Assembly: GCA_036937835.1 (NCBI GenBank) | Contig: CM072874.1 | Location: 13,406,001 to 13,470,000 of the forward strand | Direction: 5' to 3' | Source: Pampus argenteus | Lineage: Eukaryota; Chordata; Actinopteri; Scombriformes; Stromateidae | Length of the DNA stretch: 64,000 nucleotides | Part shown: in pieces, positions 51,587 to 64,000 of the stretch | Layout of the letters: every line of letters begins with the position of its first letter | Numbering within the stretch: the stretch's first letter is position 1 | Position numbers and translations under genes: made by a program | The notes under the pieces: generated by a model | Told to the model about the DNA's origin: nothing | Databases searched by the model: none | What the model saw: only the letters and a program-made list of their open reading frames with translations

Positions 51587-53960
51587 GTGACCAGTCAGGG
51601 ACCCGACAAGGTGCAGTACTATGGCACAGGACAGCTGTTCTGGTTTTTTCCCCCTACCAGTGTCAGTGCTGCACTCTTTAGGGACCTTATTGTTACAAGA
51701 GCTCAATAATGTCCTGGACAGTCCCTCTGCAGTCCCACAAAAGAGGCAGGGCCATTGTCAGTGCAGAGGGTCTTTATAGCTCCAGATAAAGGCAGGACAT
51801 TGGCAGAACTCCAACAACAAGAAAGCAGGAGAGGGGTAAAAGTAGTTGGTCCTCTTTATGCAAAGAGGGGAAAAAAGGGGAGAAGGAGGGATGTTGCGTT
51901 TCTGCTATCTTAAAGTGGGTCACATACACAGTGCTGCATTTGTCATAAGTGACAGCCCTATTAATCATGGATTGGGCAGTGTCAATGCCCAGTGGCTTTG
52001 CTCTGCAGGTGGGTTGTCCCTCTGGATGCCAGGGCTCCAACCTATGTGTTCTGCCTGTGTTCTCCCTACTTTCCTTCCCTTATCCCTCGGTGCTTTAATG
52101 CTCTGAAACGGCTCTCCTTGCCTGCCCTCTGTGCATCCGACTCTCACCTCTTTCTCTTAATGTTTCTGCACCTGGCTTTCCTTCACTTTCTTTATGACTC
52201 CAATACTCTCTTTCCTTGCCCTTGGAACTTTTCCATTTTAAAATCTGCACTCACTTTTCAATCAAAAGTCTCTTTCCTTTCTAAAAGTCTGAAACATCTC
52301 TCTTGATTCTTTCTGTCTGTCCATCTCTTTATCAGTTTCTCTCTTTCCACTTTCAATGATTTTGCATCTTTTTCAATTTGCTCCCACCCAATATTTCTTT
52401 CTCTCCTCCAAAATGACAGCTCTGGTTTTAAGATACTCAGCAGTACCTGCATATGCGATCAGCCAGTTAGCACCCCAGACGCCAACACGTTTAGGTTCCC
52501 AGGTGTCCTGACCAACCTTGTTCTCACTTTCACAAATACACAAGGCCACATGCATACTTCTTCATCCCATCTACTCCTTTTTGTGTAGAGAGTTGTTAGT
52601 ACAGGCCTTAAGGGAGATGGATGTTAAAAGGAAGATGTCTGTGTAAATCTCTGATTGACAGACAGATTTTGAACATATGTTAAAATACAGAATATTTGCA
52701 TTAAATAATAAATCTTAAGTGTCATAAGGGGAATACCATGCAGCACATTTATATTTGACATGCCAGTATTTCATGAATGTTAAAGGGACATTATATAATC
52801 TTTATTAGCTGCTGCTAAATCATCAACAAAGATATACATGTCCTTATGCAATGTTATGTTCACATAAGGATTTTACCTTTACAACATCAATGATGCAGGT
52901 AAACCTGTCACACAATAGCAGGTCTCTCTGTGCAGATTACCAATGGGTCTATTAGGCCACTTAAACAACAACAGCAGGCTGTCACAATGTTACCAATGAA
53001 AATGTTAATAACACAATAATACAATTTATTCTGTGACTTTGATTCACAACTCTTCTATGGGGTCATCTCTTTTACCACTGGTCTCTATCTGTGCATATAT
53101 GTGTGTGTGTGTGTGTGTGAGTGAGGATGGGAGTGCCCATCACTGCTGTTGATAGTGTTACATATTTCAGTCAGATTCCACGGTCATACATCTGGGTGCA
53201 TTTGAGACCCGAGATAAGGAGGGATTTATGAAAGCAGCCCTCTGCTAAGTCAAGGTGAACAGCAGAGATACGACGCCTTTGTGTGTGTAAGTGTAGGAGT
53301 GTGTGTATGCGTTTCAGTGTTTGTGCAAAAGAGCACAAATGTAGACCGTGACTGTCATGTCCGTATGCCATACACCGAATCTGAATGAGTGTGTGTGTGT
53401 GTGTGCGTGCGTTCACCACTGACTTTAACTTAACTATTCGCTCTGTGGAATGTCAATGAAGGATTTGATGTTTAATGGTGTCTGAAATCTATCCTTTGAA
53501 TCTCAGTATCATTTTATTCTTTCATTAATTCATTTTTTCTCCCACCAGCTTAATCCTTTTCATGGGTAAAGGGCCCAAACCCTTAACGCTAGGGACATCT
53601 GTGATGGACTGGTGACATGTGTTAGGTCTCTTCCTGCATTTCATCCAATTATGTATGTATGTATGTAATAAATCTTACAATTTAATGTGTTATGTTATGA
53701 GTCAACATCTCATTCATTCTTCATAAAATTCTCTAAGCATATTTAGATTATACATTGTTTATCTTATAGGATGGTGGTGAAAAATGCTCTATCTGAACTA
53801 CAGGCTTCCTCAGGCCCATAGCTATTGCAACGCGTCTTCAGTAGGGGGTGCTGGGTTGTTGCCACAATCTATAGAGCTATTTAGCATCTTTTAGCTCATT
53901 GTTTTGGTGTCCTGAAATTTTACTGTTTTGTTTCTGTCTCACCTCTCTCATCAACTTTGA
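51587..53960. other. Non-coding, pyrimidine-rich in part
   Basis: CT-rich DNA around 52060-52400 creates long spurious ORFs on both strands. (GT)n runs lie at 53101-53119 and 53391-53405, and an (ATGT)n run near 53651-53666. Confidence 0.45.
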
Positions 53961-53972
53961 TTCAATCCCAGC

Positions 53973-54275
53973 AGGCAGCTGTTTTCAGCAGCAAAGCTCT
54001 TATAAACCCACTGTACAGCACAACGTAGTTAGCGACTAATAATGATGGGAACATAGCAGCTAATGAGCCGTATATTTCCCGCAGGAAATGGTGAAGACCA
54101 AAAATAGAGCTACAAATATAGTGACTGTTGGACTTACATTCATCAGGGAGACACAAACACAAATCACAATGAATGTCAATGTTGCATTGTGTCTGCTCGA
54201 TGTGTGTAAATAAGCTTCTCTATTCAACTTTATAATGTGATAACATGTCATACTTCCTCCAAGTGGCCAATGAGC
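53973..54275 (-). repeat. Dispersed repeat family, copy 4
   Basis: Reverse-orientation copy with landmarks CAGCTGTTTTCAGCAGC, AGCTAATGAGCCGTATATTT, GGTGAAGACCAAAAATAGAG, TAGTGACTGTTGGACTTACA, TCATCAGGGAGACACAAAC, AATGAATGTCAATGTTGC, GTGTCTGCTCGATGTGTG and CCAAGTGGCCAATGAGC. It matches the complement of copies 1 and 2 in order. Confidence 0.65.
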
Positions 54276-55003
54276 TTCCATCCATGTGTCCAAGTGTTTG
54301 TGTTGTCATAGTTAAACAATCAATGTAAATCCAAAAATTAATTTCTTTACCCTTTACATACATTTACAGAAATTCATTTAATAGTCTTTATGATTTCTTA
54401 CTAACAGACTAAGATGTTTGCAAATATACTCTCTATGGCAAAATAACACTTGTCACGGTGAGTGTCAACACGCAGCGTATGTTAATACTGAAAGGCCAAA
54501 AATGCATAATTAACTGGTTTAATACCCAAGTAATAACATAAAGGGGTAACTTACAGATGTGCATAATGTATAACTACTGTTTATGATGATGAGAAGGTAC
54601 CTATTGGAGCATGGGGGGAGAGATATCTGAGGTGAAATTTTAAGATACTTTATACTTTAAGATCTTAGACTCTGAGTTATTAGTAGAGTTGTCAGACGTT
54701 ACTGGATCGTGCATAAAGGCAGTCTGCAGATTCCAGGAAATAAAATTTGGGGAAAAAGCTGAATAGGTGACATTACTGTAGAAGAGATTAGCGTTGGGTG
54801 ATGTGTGTCACTCCATATTTGATGTCTCTCTAGTCCTGCCACACTTTTTACTGAGGCCGATCAGACAGCGCAGCACAGAGCAACTCCTGCCCCCCTCACA
54901 TTTTGTTATTTCATTGAAGAGTTTTTCTCTTTTTGATTTTTTCTTTCAAGGCTCTCAGTTCCTCTTGTCTTACCTGTCACATAACTTTCTTTGGCGTCTC
55001 TTT

Positions 55004-55449
55004 TCAACAAGACACATTCCAGACTTTTTTTTTTCTTCTTCTAAAAATTAGTACATCATGGTCAGAGAAATAAGGTGCTTCTTGCTCCAGTAAGAGATCA
55101 TGTGTGAATTGCTGCAGAAGTGATCTAACAGACAACCCTGCACTGAGCCTCAGACAAATAACAGATGTCAAAGTCAACTTTTCAACATTTATCATCCTTT
55201 TTAGATCATCCAGGAAGGCTGTTTGAGCATTTGTTGATCTACATACACATCACTGTCTTGAGATTTGATCTTTTTTATTTGGTACTTGTCATTTGTCACA
55301 TCTTCCACATCCTTTGAAGAAAGTGACAATACGCTGTCCTCTTCCCTTACTGTTGTAGTGGGCACTGAATCGATCCATTGTTTAAAAAAACATCCATGTT
55401 TCCTGGTGACAAATAACCTCACGTTTGAATGTTCAAAACTGGATTTCAT
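55004..55449 (-). pseudogene. Degenerate minus-strand ORF pair, unidentified
   Basis: Two adjacent protein-like minus-strand frames: 55449-55201 (includes RLFVTRKHGCFFKQWIDSVP and DSVLSLSSKDVEDVTNDKYQ) and then 55195-55004 (TLTSVICLRLSAGLSVRSLL, LEQEAPYFSDHDVLIF, RRRKKK). They lie end to end in different frames, as expected of one coding sequence broken by a frameshift. I do not recognise a domain; a transposon-derived gene remnant is the likeliest explanation, but chance is possible. Confidence 0.3.
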
Positions 55450-58400
55450 ATCATTAAAATGAAAAATATTCCATCCATTTGGACTTTATGTGCGATTTTG
55501 CGGGTGACCCGTCAGATACCGGATAAAGAGAGCAGCACTATGGCACTTTTATGGTCATGCCGCTTGTTAAACAATTGGCATGAACACAAGCACACAATTG
55601 ACCTTCATGCCAAATTTCTTTCCCCTAGGTCACAAACTGTGGGGAAGGGAGGGCAAATCTTTGTGGAAACAACCGCCTGACCCATCTAAAACTATAGCAC
55701 TTGATGAGAGCAATATTGTCCTCTATCTGCCCCTGGAGTCATAATTTTGTCTGCCTGCATGGCCCCAAAAACAGCATTTTATGTTCCTGTATCATACTGT
55801 GTGAATTCTGGCATTTAGGCAGTGTGTACGGTACATTTCTGCATCACATAATGGATTTTCCAACCCTTTCATCCTGGAAAACATTTAAACAACTGGTGAT
55901 TCCAATGAGAAAATACTATTTTCCTACATGGGGATAAGGAAAGAATACTGCCACCATGGGAGAGCATAATTGGGATACATTCTTACACACAGTAGCTTCC
56001 TCACTAAGTTTGTCAATGCTTTCTGTGCTAAATGGGCAAAATGTACCCCTGTGCATTCTTTAAACTATTTATGTCAGACTGTGGTGACACTAATGACTAC
56101 TGTTAACAATGTCCATTCTTCTAGTCCATAGTTATAGACTGTAGGTCCATTAGCACACATTGTACCTCTCTCTTCTCCTTGCTTTCTATCTTGTTTATTC
56201 TTGATGTGTATGTTTTTTTACTCCATTAATTGACTGCAGCGCCTTTTATTGTCCTCAATAAACAAGTTATATCATTTTAGAAAAAGCATTGGAATTTTAT
56301 ATATGAAATCTGTTTCATGTGTTCGTAGTGTTTTTAGTCAACATCATTAAAGACGCTAAGGGTTTGGCATTCATCACCATGGTGTTGTTGAAAGAATGCA
56401 CTAGGCTAAAATGTTGTTGTTGTTGTTTTTTTTTAATGGCAGTAAAAATTGGTTAAGGACATCAGATCTATAGGATCATGTAATGTTACCTGTCTATCAC
56501 TTTATCCGAAACTTTGAGTTATTTTGTTGTTTATAAGGATGCTTTGGCAAGCGGGCATGTTTAAGCTATTCTGTGTCATTTATATGTGCTGTTTGCAACA
56601 ACTAAATCTACAGACAGACTGCCTGTCGGAGTAATTTTTATTAAGCATTGCAGGGTTTTATCAATGCCTCTGCAGGAGAGTTGTGAAGATTTCATACACC
56701 AGCAGCGTTCTCTCGCTGAGTTTTGGTATTCATGAAGTCACCATCTTAGATTGAAATGCTTGATAATGTGGTGAAGATACTATTACAAACAGGCAGTGGG
56801 TTGAGACTCAGTAATTGTGTTGGGGGGGTCGTAAAAGGCCGAAGGGATAACTTAAACCTTACTTAAAAACTTAACCAAACGCGTCTGATTGTGGTGGGCT
56901 TTGGCAGCCTCTGGCGGTCTCGTCGTATTCAGTCTGGTAATAGTTGAGAGTCCTTTAGTGAATTTCATCTAATCAGGCAACAATGAAACTACCACTCTGC
57001 TGACTACGGTGATAATCACTAATCACTATTCCCATTATCTATCCAGTTTATTAACTGCACCCGTAGCCAGCTACTTCTAACACCCTAACAACAAACTACC
57101 TCCAAAACCTTCCTTACCAACACAACAGCTCATGGATGGAGGTCTTTCCTGATTGAGCCTTATCTGATTATTAAACTATTTGCCGCGGCAATTCTTGAAC
57201 TATAATACGCTCAATTAGTAGATTATTAGTGCACATAATCGTCCTCCAGACAACAACATCCAATTCACCCACAAAATGGTGTCAGTTAAAATGGTCAGGG
57301 CCATTTATTAACAACATTTCTTGTTCAGTTATGGTTTTGGTAGGAAAGGGCAATCAGGCTGCTGTTAACTTGAGCAATGCACAAAATCCTCTAACTCATT
57401 TAGTGCTGTGTAATGAATGACCCTGTACTCCAACTCCAATAAAACACTTGTTAGTACAGTGTGTGTGTGTGTGTGTGTGAAGATGGTTGCAGATTATTAG
57501 CAAGCAAATACAACAATTAACGAATAAAAAAGGACTCTTTTTTTTCTACTTTCCTTCTCTCTCTTTCTTACATTTCACTTTTATCTCTCCCTCAGAATCT
57601 CTGCTTCTATCTAGTTAGATACTGTTTGAATGATCACGTTCCCTGGCATGAGAGCTCTATGTAATTAACCTATGAGATTCCTGCTGTTGCAACGTGCCTC
57701 CTGCCTGCCTCAGTGGTGGATTATTACTGCCATCTTCTGGCCAAACTAAAACCTGAGCAATCCTACAGTGGGAGAAAGATGTGACAAAGGACGTGGTTTA
57801 TATTTTAACCCCCAAATATTATCTGAGATGACATATTGCTGCCCAGTCTAAAGTCATCAACCAATTACCATGCAAAATGCTCTCTCTCCCTCTGTCTCTC
57901 TGTCCTGCATCTATATAGAGGCTAGAGGAAACCTTCTGAAATTAAAACTAAATAGAGAAAAGGAAAACCCAGAGTTTTATATATAAAATAAAATGAACAC
58001 TGCTCTGGGTTTTATTCATACAGAGCTGTATGAATAAAATTAATAATGTATGTCTAATGATATATTCATAGCTGTAAAAGAGGAAATTTGTATTCTTGAA
58101 TTCAAGCCTTTAAATAAATATTCCTTAATTTAGGAAAAAATATTAATAATTAAAGCAGGTTTGACAGCAGAGGCTGGTTTCCAAACCTAAATTAACGGAA
58201 ATGCTAATAATAAGATTCATTATCAAGTCAAGATTATCTGATGAAGCAGGAGAAACCTTGTACTATTCCTGCAAATACTGCAATTCTAGCTATTTAAACC
58301 TGAGTTAGCAAACTACTGTTATAATAAGCGTTCGATTGCTAGGGCACCTAATTCTAAATGTTTAATAGTAAACTTACAAAATATTGCAATGTCTTTGCTT

Positions 58401-58950
58401 TTTTGGCTGCTGGAAGAATAGCTTCTCATTTTGCATGTCAGGATTAGGGTTCCTGCTTCAAAACAAACTAAAAGTCACGGTAAAAAGGCAGAATGAAGCG
58501 TGGCCCCCGTGGTGAGGGTTGTAGGTTTATGTCATTGCAGCTGTGGGTTTAAAATAACTCTAACTGTATTTTTGTACTGCATTTTGCTGTAACTTTAAAA
58601 TACTGTGGAGTCAAATCAGTCATTCATTGAAAGCACCCTTAATCCTTTGGGGCCCCATGCTGTTCCCTGCCTTGTTTGTTCATAACATTTCTTTCTGTGG
58701 CTATTTGTACTTCACTGATGCACGGTGAGAACTTCCTCCTTTTCTTACGTCTCTCTGTTCAGCAGAGTTTTATCCCAGCGGGATTTCAACTTGTAGCATT
58801 CCCTTAAACAATAATCATCTCCGTGAAAAGGTTCATTTTGTGTATTTGTAGGTATTACTTTTTTTCTCTGCTTGGTAGACAGGTGTATTAGTATCAATTT
58901 CTCTTTAATTATTATGTGTAGTAGGTGCTTATTAAGGCTAATTATACATT
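55450..58950. other. Non-coding, nothing recognised
   Basis: No gene seen. A GT run lies at 57460-57479 and a TTG/T-rich run near 56414-56436. A CAATAAAC hexamer context near 56258 could be a poly(A) signal, but no exon leads into it. Confidence 0.4.
57460..57479. repeat. (GT)n microsatellite
   Basis: About ten GT units. Confidence 0.93.
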
Positions 58951-58959
58951 GAAGCTACA

Positions 58960-59280
58960 TTAAAGGAGTTTTATCTTGGAAGCGTGATATAAAACACTGT
59001 TATTATAGATAATGTGGGTGTAATTAGGTACTTCTTAATGAGCAGACTTTAAATGAGATGTTGCTGAGATGAGAGCAGGAGCTAGATAAGACAGAGAGAC
59101 TTTTTGAACTATTATACTCACTTACAGAAGGTCTGCTTCTTCTATATGAGCTCGCAACAACAATCTTTGATGTAAAAATGGAGGGGCCTCCGAGTTGTTT
59201 GCTCATCAATGCAACCTCACAGTGCAGGCTAATCGATCCAGTGGCTGCTGTGTCCGTGCCTGCCACATTTAAACACTTGG
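58960..59280. promoter_or_regulatory. Candidate conserved non-coding element
   Basis: Repeat-free block with GTAATTAGG, CTTCTTAATGAG and GCTAATCGATCC. A minus-strand ORF at 59266-59024 has no recognisable domain. It is a texture-based suggestion only. Confidence 0.2.
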
Positions 59281-62200
59281 GATCAACTTTGTTATGAGCA
59301 GAATTAGCTTGGTCTCATTTTCTCTACTGGAGGTAAATCCTGAACATTACCATGTCCATCCATAAATAAGCTACTTTATGTACCAAACATTATTCTGCAC
59401 TCCTGTGGCTCAACAGTATGAAGGGTTTGCAGCATGTGTTGCTTCATGCTTGTTTCTAGTCAGAGAAACCATAGTTTGAATCTTAAGATTATCAAGACTC
59501 CACGAAAGGAGATAAGCTGAATAAAACACTTTCCTCTAAGAAACTCTCTCTTCTCTCTTCCTCTGCTACTCAGCTGGGATCAGAGTGTGACACAGCTGAC
59601 TGCCATGTTTTTTTAGCGGTGACTTCATCTTCTCTCGATTCGTCTATTCCCCTGCTCCACCTCATCTTTCGCTGCAAACCTCTGCCTCCTTCCTCATCAA
59701 AGCGAAAGTGATGTGATTTAGGCACTCTCCCCTGCTGTGTTTGATATTCTCACTTCTCCTCCACAATGATCCATCCATCACAGAACCGCTCTTTGATCCG
59801 TATGTGATTGGCTGTCACGTGTGTTATTTATCGTCTTGACCCGTCACATTCACTGCTGACGTTGTGTCCACTCCTGCGCAGTTCAAAGGCTTCGCTCTCA
59901 CTCTCTCTACAACTAACTAGTTTTACATTACCTGCTGTAACTTCATGATTCTTCCCCTTTACCCCTTTTATTTATTTGAGAATGAAGGCGGTGAAGTAAC
60001 ATAAAGAAAATGTTACAGGTTAAAGTGTCTAATTTGTCTAATTACTTTTTTTGCCCAAATTATTCCAAATGTTATTGTAAGACGAAAGGATAAAAATAGA
60101 GTTTTTAAATATTATATGACTTCTCCCTTTGGTGCCCCCTGTCTTCTTCCACCAGCATTGCAGAGTTTCTCCCCTGCCCGACGGCACTGTTCTACCTGCA
60201 CCTGCTCCCTAAATCCCACGAATATGTTTACAAATCGACAGAGCCAAGTGGGTGTGACTGGGCTGCTGTATTGAGAAAGCTGATTTAGACCCACGGAGCA
60301 GTTACGATCCATCAACAGACCACAGAGTCTTTTTACAAGCCTGTTTTTGTGAGATGTTCCCTCCACCTGAGCAGTAGAAAGAGGTTGTAGAGGGGGGAAA
60401 AAATGAAATGAAAGAGTAAAAGTCAGGCTCATGCCCAGTAATCACACAGCTTGTAAAAGGGTGAAATATTGCTGCGTTCTTTCGATATTTTGTCAGCCAA
60501 CAATTCTCGGTTGCAGGGCCTTCAGCCTTCACAGGGAATAGCCTTGCTGTGTGCTTTTTCTTTACAGCTGACAGGGGCCTGAATGTCATTTGATGCAGGC
60601 CAGGCAGTTTGGTAAAGGGAACAGGAGGGAGAGGGAGGAGAATTAGAATGTATTTCAGGTCTGAAGCAAGTGGTGCATTGCTGCAACTCGTATCGGGGAA
60701 GGAGGGAGTTTAAAGGGGGGGAACAGAGGAGAGCAAAAGGGAGGGGGAGGCTTTTGCAGCGAACTGTTGCTAGGAAACACTTGTGGCATCTCTTCTCCCT
60801 CTCCTTGAAATGCCAGAACTGACAGAGAAGTCGGAGTGAAATGTCAGTCCTATCCTCCCAGGAGTTTGATGAATGTGGCACATGTTTCTATTTAAGTAGC
60901 CATGTTTATCGAAGGGCTCTCAAAGAGTCAACATAAGCCTTTCTTGTGCCGGAGCAGAAAGTATTTAGGATGCAAGCAGGCAGGCTGGAGTTTCAACTGC
61001 TTCTGTCTCATCTTATTTTTTTTTCTGGCTGACTTTCTTCCTTGCTTCATCTTTGTTTTTTTTATTTTACTCGTATTCTGTCAAGATGTTTCCACCTTTT
61101 TTCTCACTTCTCACTTTCTCTCCTACCTCCAATCACTCACTCATTCACTCTGTCACAGCGCAGAGCTAATACTCTGTACTCTCAGTCTTTTATTGCTCTC
61201 CTTTCACTCCCTAATTCCCTCTCTCCTTTTCAAATTCCCAGCCATATGGTCCATCAGTGTAATCGTCTGCCCAGATATTTGATTATCAAAGCTGGCTGGC
61301 TGCAAAAAGGCTCAACTCGCCACCGGGCCGCTATTGAGCCCACTCTCCTACCCTCAATACATTGTAATTCAGAGAGAGTAACCAGTGCTGAATTAGAATG
61401 AAAGCATTCAAATTCTACAGTGACCTCATCTGCACAACAATACATCAGCAGAGGAAGATAGACTCTGACGTACAGACGAAGAGACATTCAGATGAGCAAA
61501 AAAGAAAAAGGTAATTTCTTCATTTCCATGTTGATGTGCTGAAGAAAAAGGTTCCTTTATTTATTCATATTCATTACAAAAAAAAAAACAACAAAAGAGA
61601 TGTTTGACTACCATATCTGCAATACAGGAAACAGCTTTATCCTCGTGCCAGCTAGGACTATTTTGTGTTTGTAAGGGAAGGTGTAGCATCTCGAATATAG
61701 ACAAGGTACCACTATTATTTTTACCACACCCAATCAGAATAAGACATTGCCATTCATGACATTTTTACTCAAACTGTATTACCATCCATGTAATCCCAAC
61801 CATATCTAAAATTTCTTGTCTTTGGTTCTAACTACATAAACTCCCCAAAACTGACTGTTAAATACTTTGTATAGCATTCATCCATACTTCCATACACACT
61901 CCCACAGAGGAAATATATACCACTGATTGACTCCCTTTGCATTGTTAAGAAGCCAGGATTTTACTGTGTGGGCACTATGCCTGCTGACTGCACATACTGT
62001 ATGTACCAATGGATTCGTATTGGAGGGAATAATCGGTGGCACAAAAAGGAAGTTTCAGTCTTTAAGGCATGTTTGCTGCACAGTCTCAAGTAAACATAGC
62101 AACATTTTGACTCATACTGCTTTGTAGTAGTTGACATTGTACTCACTGACTGACAAGCCAAACATAATCCAGGCTATAATTATGGTTCCCTCTACAATTT

Positions 62201-62600
62201 AATTGGGAAAACAAATACAGTGCTATATAAACATAATTTCTAGGAGAAACAGCTGCCATATAATATTTTTTGATGAACTGTAATAAAAACTAAAATAGAA
62301 TTTAAAAGAGAGAGCGAGCGAGCGAGCGAGAGAGAGAGAGAGAGAAATAAGCATATACAGTTACTGCATTATGATATAAAGTCAGTGTCATATTTACAGT
62401 CAAAAGAGACTTTCTGAAGAAAAATAAATCAATAACACGTCATATGATGATGATGTCAGCTCAATAGGTAATAACTAATTTCAGAGAGAACTGGAAGGTT
62501 ATGGAAGTCTTCTAGCTGCTTTTTCTTAGAGGTCAATAACTAGCTCAGTGCAACTTCCAGTATAGCAACAAAACGTCAATAAAAAGTGAGCCTTTTCCAG
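59281..62600. other. Non-coding, purine/pyrimidine-rich in part
   Basis: CT-rich DNA at about 61000-61250 and GA-rich DNA at about 60610-60750 produce overlapping spurious ORFs. The (GAGC)n/(GA)n tract is at 62308-62345. No gene recognised. Confidence 0.45.
62308..62345. repeat. (GA)n with (GAGC)n core
   Basis: GA units interrupted by four GAGC-type units, then GA units again. Confidence 0.95.
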
Positions 62601-62860
62601 CAAGTAAATGGGTGTGTTTTCTAAAGGCCAATATCAATATTGACAGTGGGGGGAACGTCCTGTGGTCTGAGCCGGCAGCTTCCACAGCAGGCTGGTCTTC
62701 CAACAGTCCCTGCTTTGTGTTTCCACCCACTGTGCCTGCAGCTACACTACACTACGACAGAAGACCGGTATGTATGGTTCAATTTTCTCTCACTAGAAAA
62801 TATGAGCAGTATTCTCTCAGAATGGGTATTTAGTCTGTTTGGTCCGTGAGATTTGTGTAC

Positions 62861-62876
62861 TATATAAACTGAGTCA
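62861..62876 (+). promoter_or_regulatory. TATA box and AP-1-like site of a gene at the right edge
   Basis: TATATAAA at 62861-62868 is immediately followed by TGAGTCA at 62870-62876, the consensus AP-1 (TRE) heptamer. Transcription would start near 62893, giving a leader of about 184 nt before the ATG at 63077. An AP-1 site this close to a TATA box is often seen in inducible genes; function is inferred. Confidence 0.45.
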
Positions 62877-63076
62877 CTTGTGCAGGAATACACTTCAGTT
62901 TGATTTACAGTGTGAAATTTCTATGAGAAATAACTCTTATATATTATCTATTATCCTGCTTCTTTATATGAGAATAAAGCCATACGGGACACTTATCTGC
63001 CTCGATGGAAGAAGTTTTCTGTTTTCTATCCTTATTCCGCAGATTTTTGAGCATCTGACCTGATCTTCTGACAATC

Positions 63077-63125
63077 ATGACAATGCTGTTGAGGGTATGC
63101 CTCATTGCAGCTCTGCTAGTATGCT
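63077..63125 (+). CDS. Signal-peptide first coding exon of an unidentified secreted or surface protein (partial)
   Basis: The ATG at 63077 (a second ATG at 63083) opens MTMLLRVCLIAALLVC, a short n-region with one Arg followed by a hydrophobic core, the layout of a secretory signal peptide. After 16 codons plus one base, a strong donor GTAAGT begins at 63126, giving a phase-1 intron; reading on reaches a TAG within two codons, so the splice is needed. A phase-1 break straight after the signal peptide is typical of genes for immunoglobulin-like, chemokine, CCP and other secreted proteins. A TATA box lies about 210 bp upstream. Later exons were not found before the window ends, so the family is unknown. 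Confidence 0.5.
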
Positions 63126-64000
63126 GTAAGTAGCCTATTTAATGCAAAGTATAAACTACATCAGCCACTACTTTTAACATGCATGACTACATATACTGTG
63201 CAGTGTAATATATATAATGCCTGGAGTGTTTATGTAATTGTATCAAGTTGACCACACAAACACCAACACAGAGGCATGTGCACACATGCACATACACAAA
63301 TTGTCTACTTACAGCCACGCACCATGGTCACGCATGCTTAGGCACACTCACATTCAGTACACACAGATTCCACTTTGCCGTTCAGCATTGTACACTACTA
63401 ACATTCCTATCATAAGAACAATAAACAGTGTGTAAATATCTGTCTGCCCCTGGAGATTACCATGAACTGAGCCCTATTAGGAGACTGTAAACTCCTATAA
63501 TTGTAAACATAAACCTTGGGGGGGTTCAGGGCTATTTCTATAGTGACTGTGTATGGGTGAGACATTTAAAAAGATGACTGATAACATTACATAACATTAT
63601 ATCATTGCATTTAACTTCAAAGCTTAAGGCACACTCTGACTCTGAGGGACTGCTGAGTGACATGAAAATGAGACTTCCACACAATGGACACAACTCTCAC
63701 TCTGCTGGTACATGCAAGTAATACTACATGTCAAGTGGAGTTGAAGGACACATGCCAGCCAATCAGAACTGAGTATCCTTTGGTACTCTTTGACACTCAA
63801 ATCAAAACCTGTTTGAAGTTCTACAGTTTTGTCATACATGGTATGTGAAGCTCTGGTAGATGTTTTAGAGAAAAAGGCCAAAGTAATTATAGTCAAAGTA
63901 ATTATAAACAAAATAACTTTGTTTATGTACGTAATGATCCGCACATTTAGTTGTACTAGCTTTGGTGCCACATATGTGAGAAAGTGAGAAGCTGGTCAAA
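63126..64000. other. Presumed intron 1 of the right-edge gene
   Basis: Contains CA-rich stretches near 63250-63300 and A/T-rich DNA. One acceptor-like CTTACAG near 63308-63314 is followed by an open stretch of about 40 codons, but its CA-repeat context makes it unconvincing. The minus-strand ORF at 63971-63624 shows no recognisable domain. Confidence 0.35.

Noticed and set aside
52000..52450. 104-codon + strand ORF and antisense ORFs
   Set aside because: A pyrimidine-rich low-complexity stretch explains the lack of stops.
60112..61487. Several ORFs above 90 codons on both strands
   Set aside because: They come from CT-rich and GA-rich DNA, overlap each other in antisense and contain no domain.

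Overview
The window looks like teleost fish nuclear DNA, probably a spiny-rayed (percomorph-type) genome. The evidence is an intron-containing insulin gene of fish type, long (CA)n microsatellites throughout, AT-rich intergenic DNA, and fossil DNA transposons and SINE-like repeats of kinds common in fish. Nothing suggests a prokaryote: there are no operons, Shine-Dalgarno sites, rRNA, complete tRNA genes or CRISPR arrays. Nearly all ORFs longer than 60 codons are chance ORFs, microsatellite translations (Thr-His or Cys-Val repeats) or transposon debris.

The one gene recognised with confidence is a preproinsulin gene on the + strand at about 3.36-4.46 kb. It has an untranslated exon 1, a 171-bp intron, exon 2 (signal peptide, B chain, start of C-peptide), a 284-bp phase-1 intron and exon 3 (rest of C-peptide, A chain). 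The predicted product is 116 residues. All six cysteines, the A chain and the Lys-Arg before the A chain are kept. The B chain is not normal: the usual Ser-His at B9-B10 is His-Ile, Gly B20 is Ala, and the Lys-Arg expected at the B/C junction is Thr-Glu. This fits a divergent second insulin paralogue rather than the canonical gene; no th or igf2 exons were seen nearby.

From about 4.5 kb to 62.8 kb I find no certain gene. The stretch holds: a Tc1/mariner-like remnant (2.6-2.9 kb, just upstream of insulin); a tRNA-derived SINE (1.36 kb); a hAT remnant joining a BED-finger-like piece to the hAT C-terminal domain (10.6-11.0 kb); a Tigger/jerky-type DDE transposase pseudogene on the - strand (20.0-20.8 kb); a 1,139-bp hAT element with matching inverted ends and a perfect 8-bp target-site duplication (21.7-22.8 kb); a second TIR element (43.7-44.2 kb); four copies of one dispersed repeat (16.7, 42.4, 44.4 and 54.0 kb); and many microsatellites, including a pure 155-bp (AC)n tract at 49.1 kb. 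Several repeat-poor blocks rich in TAATTA cores (about 25.9, 29.0, 29.9, 35.2, 48.4 and 59.0 kb) could be conserved regulatory elements. A few splice-bounded open segments (6.44, 9.64 and 51.44 kb) are weak exon candidates.

At the right edge (62.86-63.13 kb) there is a TATA box, an AP-1-like site, a leader, and a short first coding exon encoding a signal-peptide-like sequence that ends at a strong GTAAGT donor. This is probably the start of a secreted or surface protein gene running out of the window.
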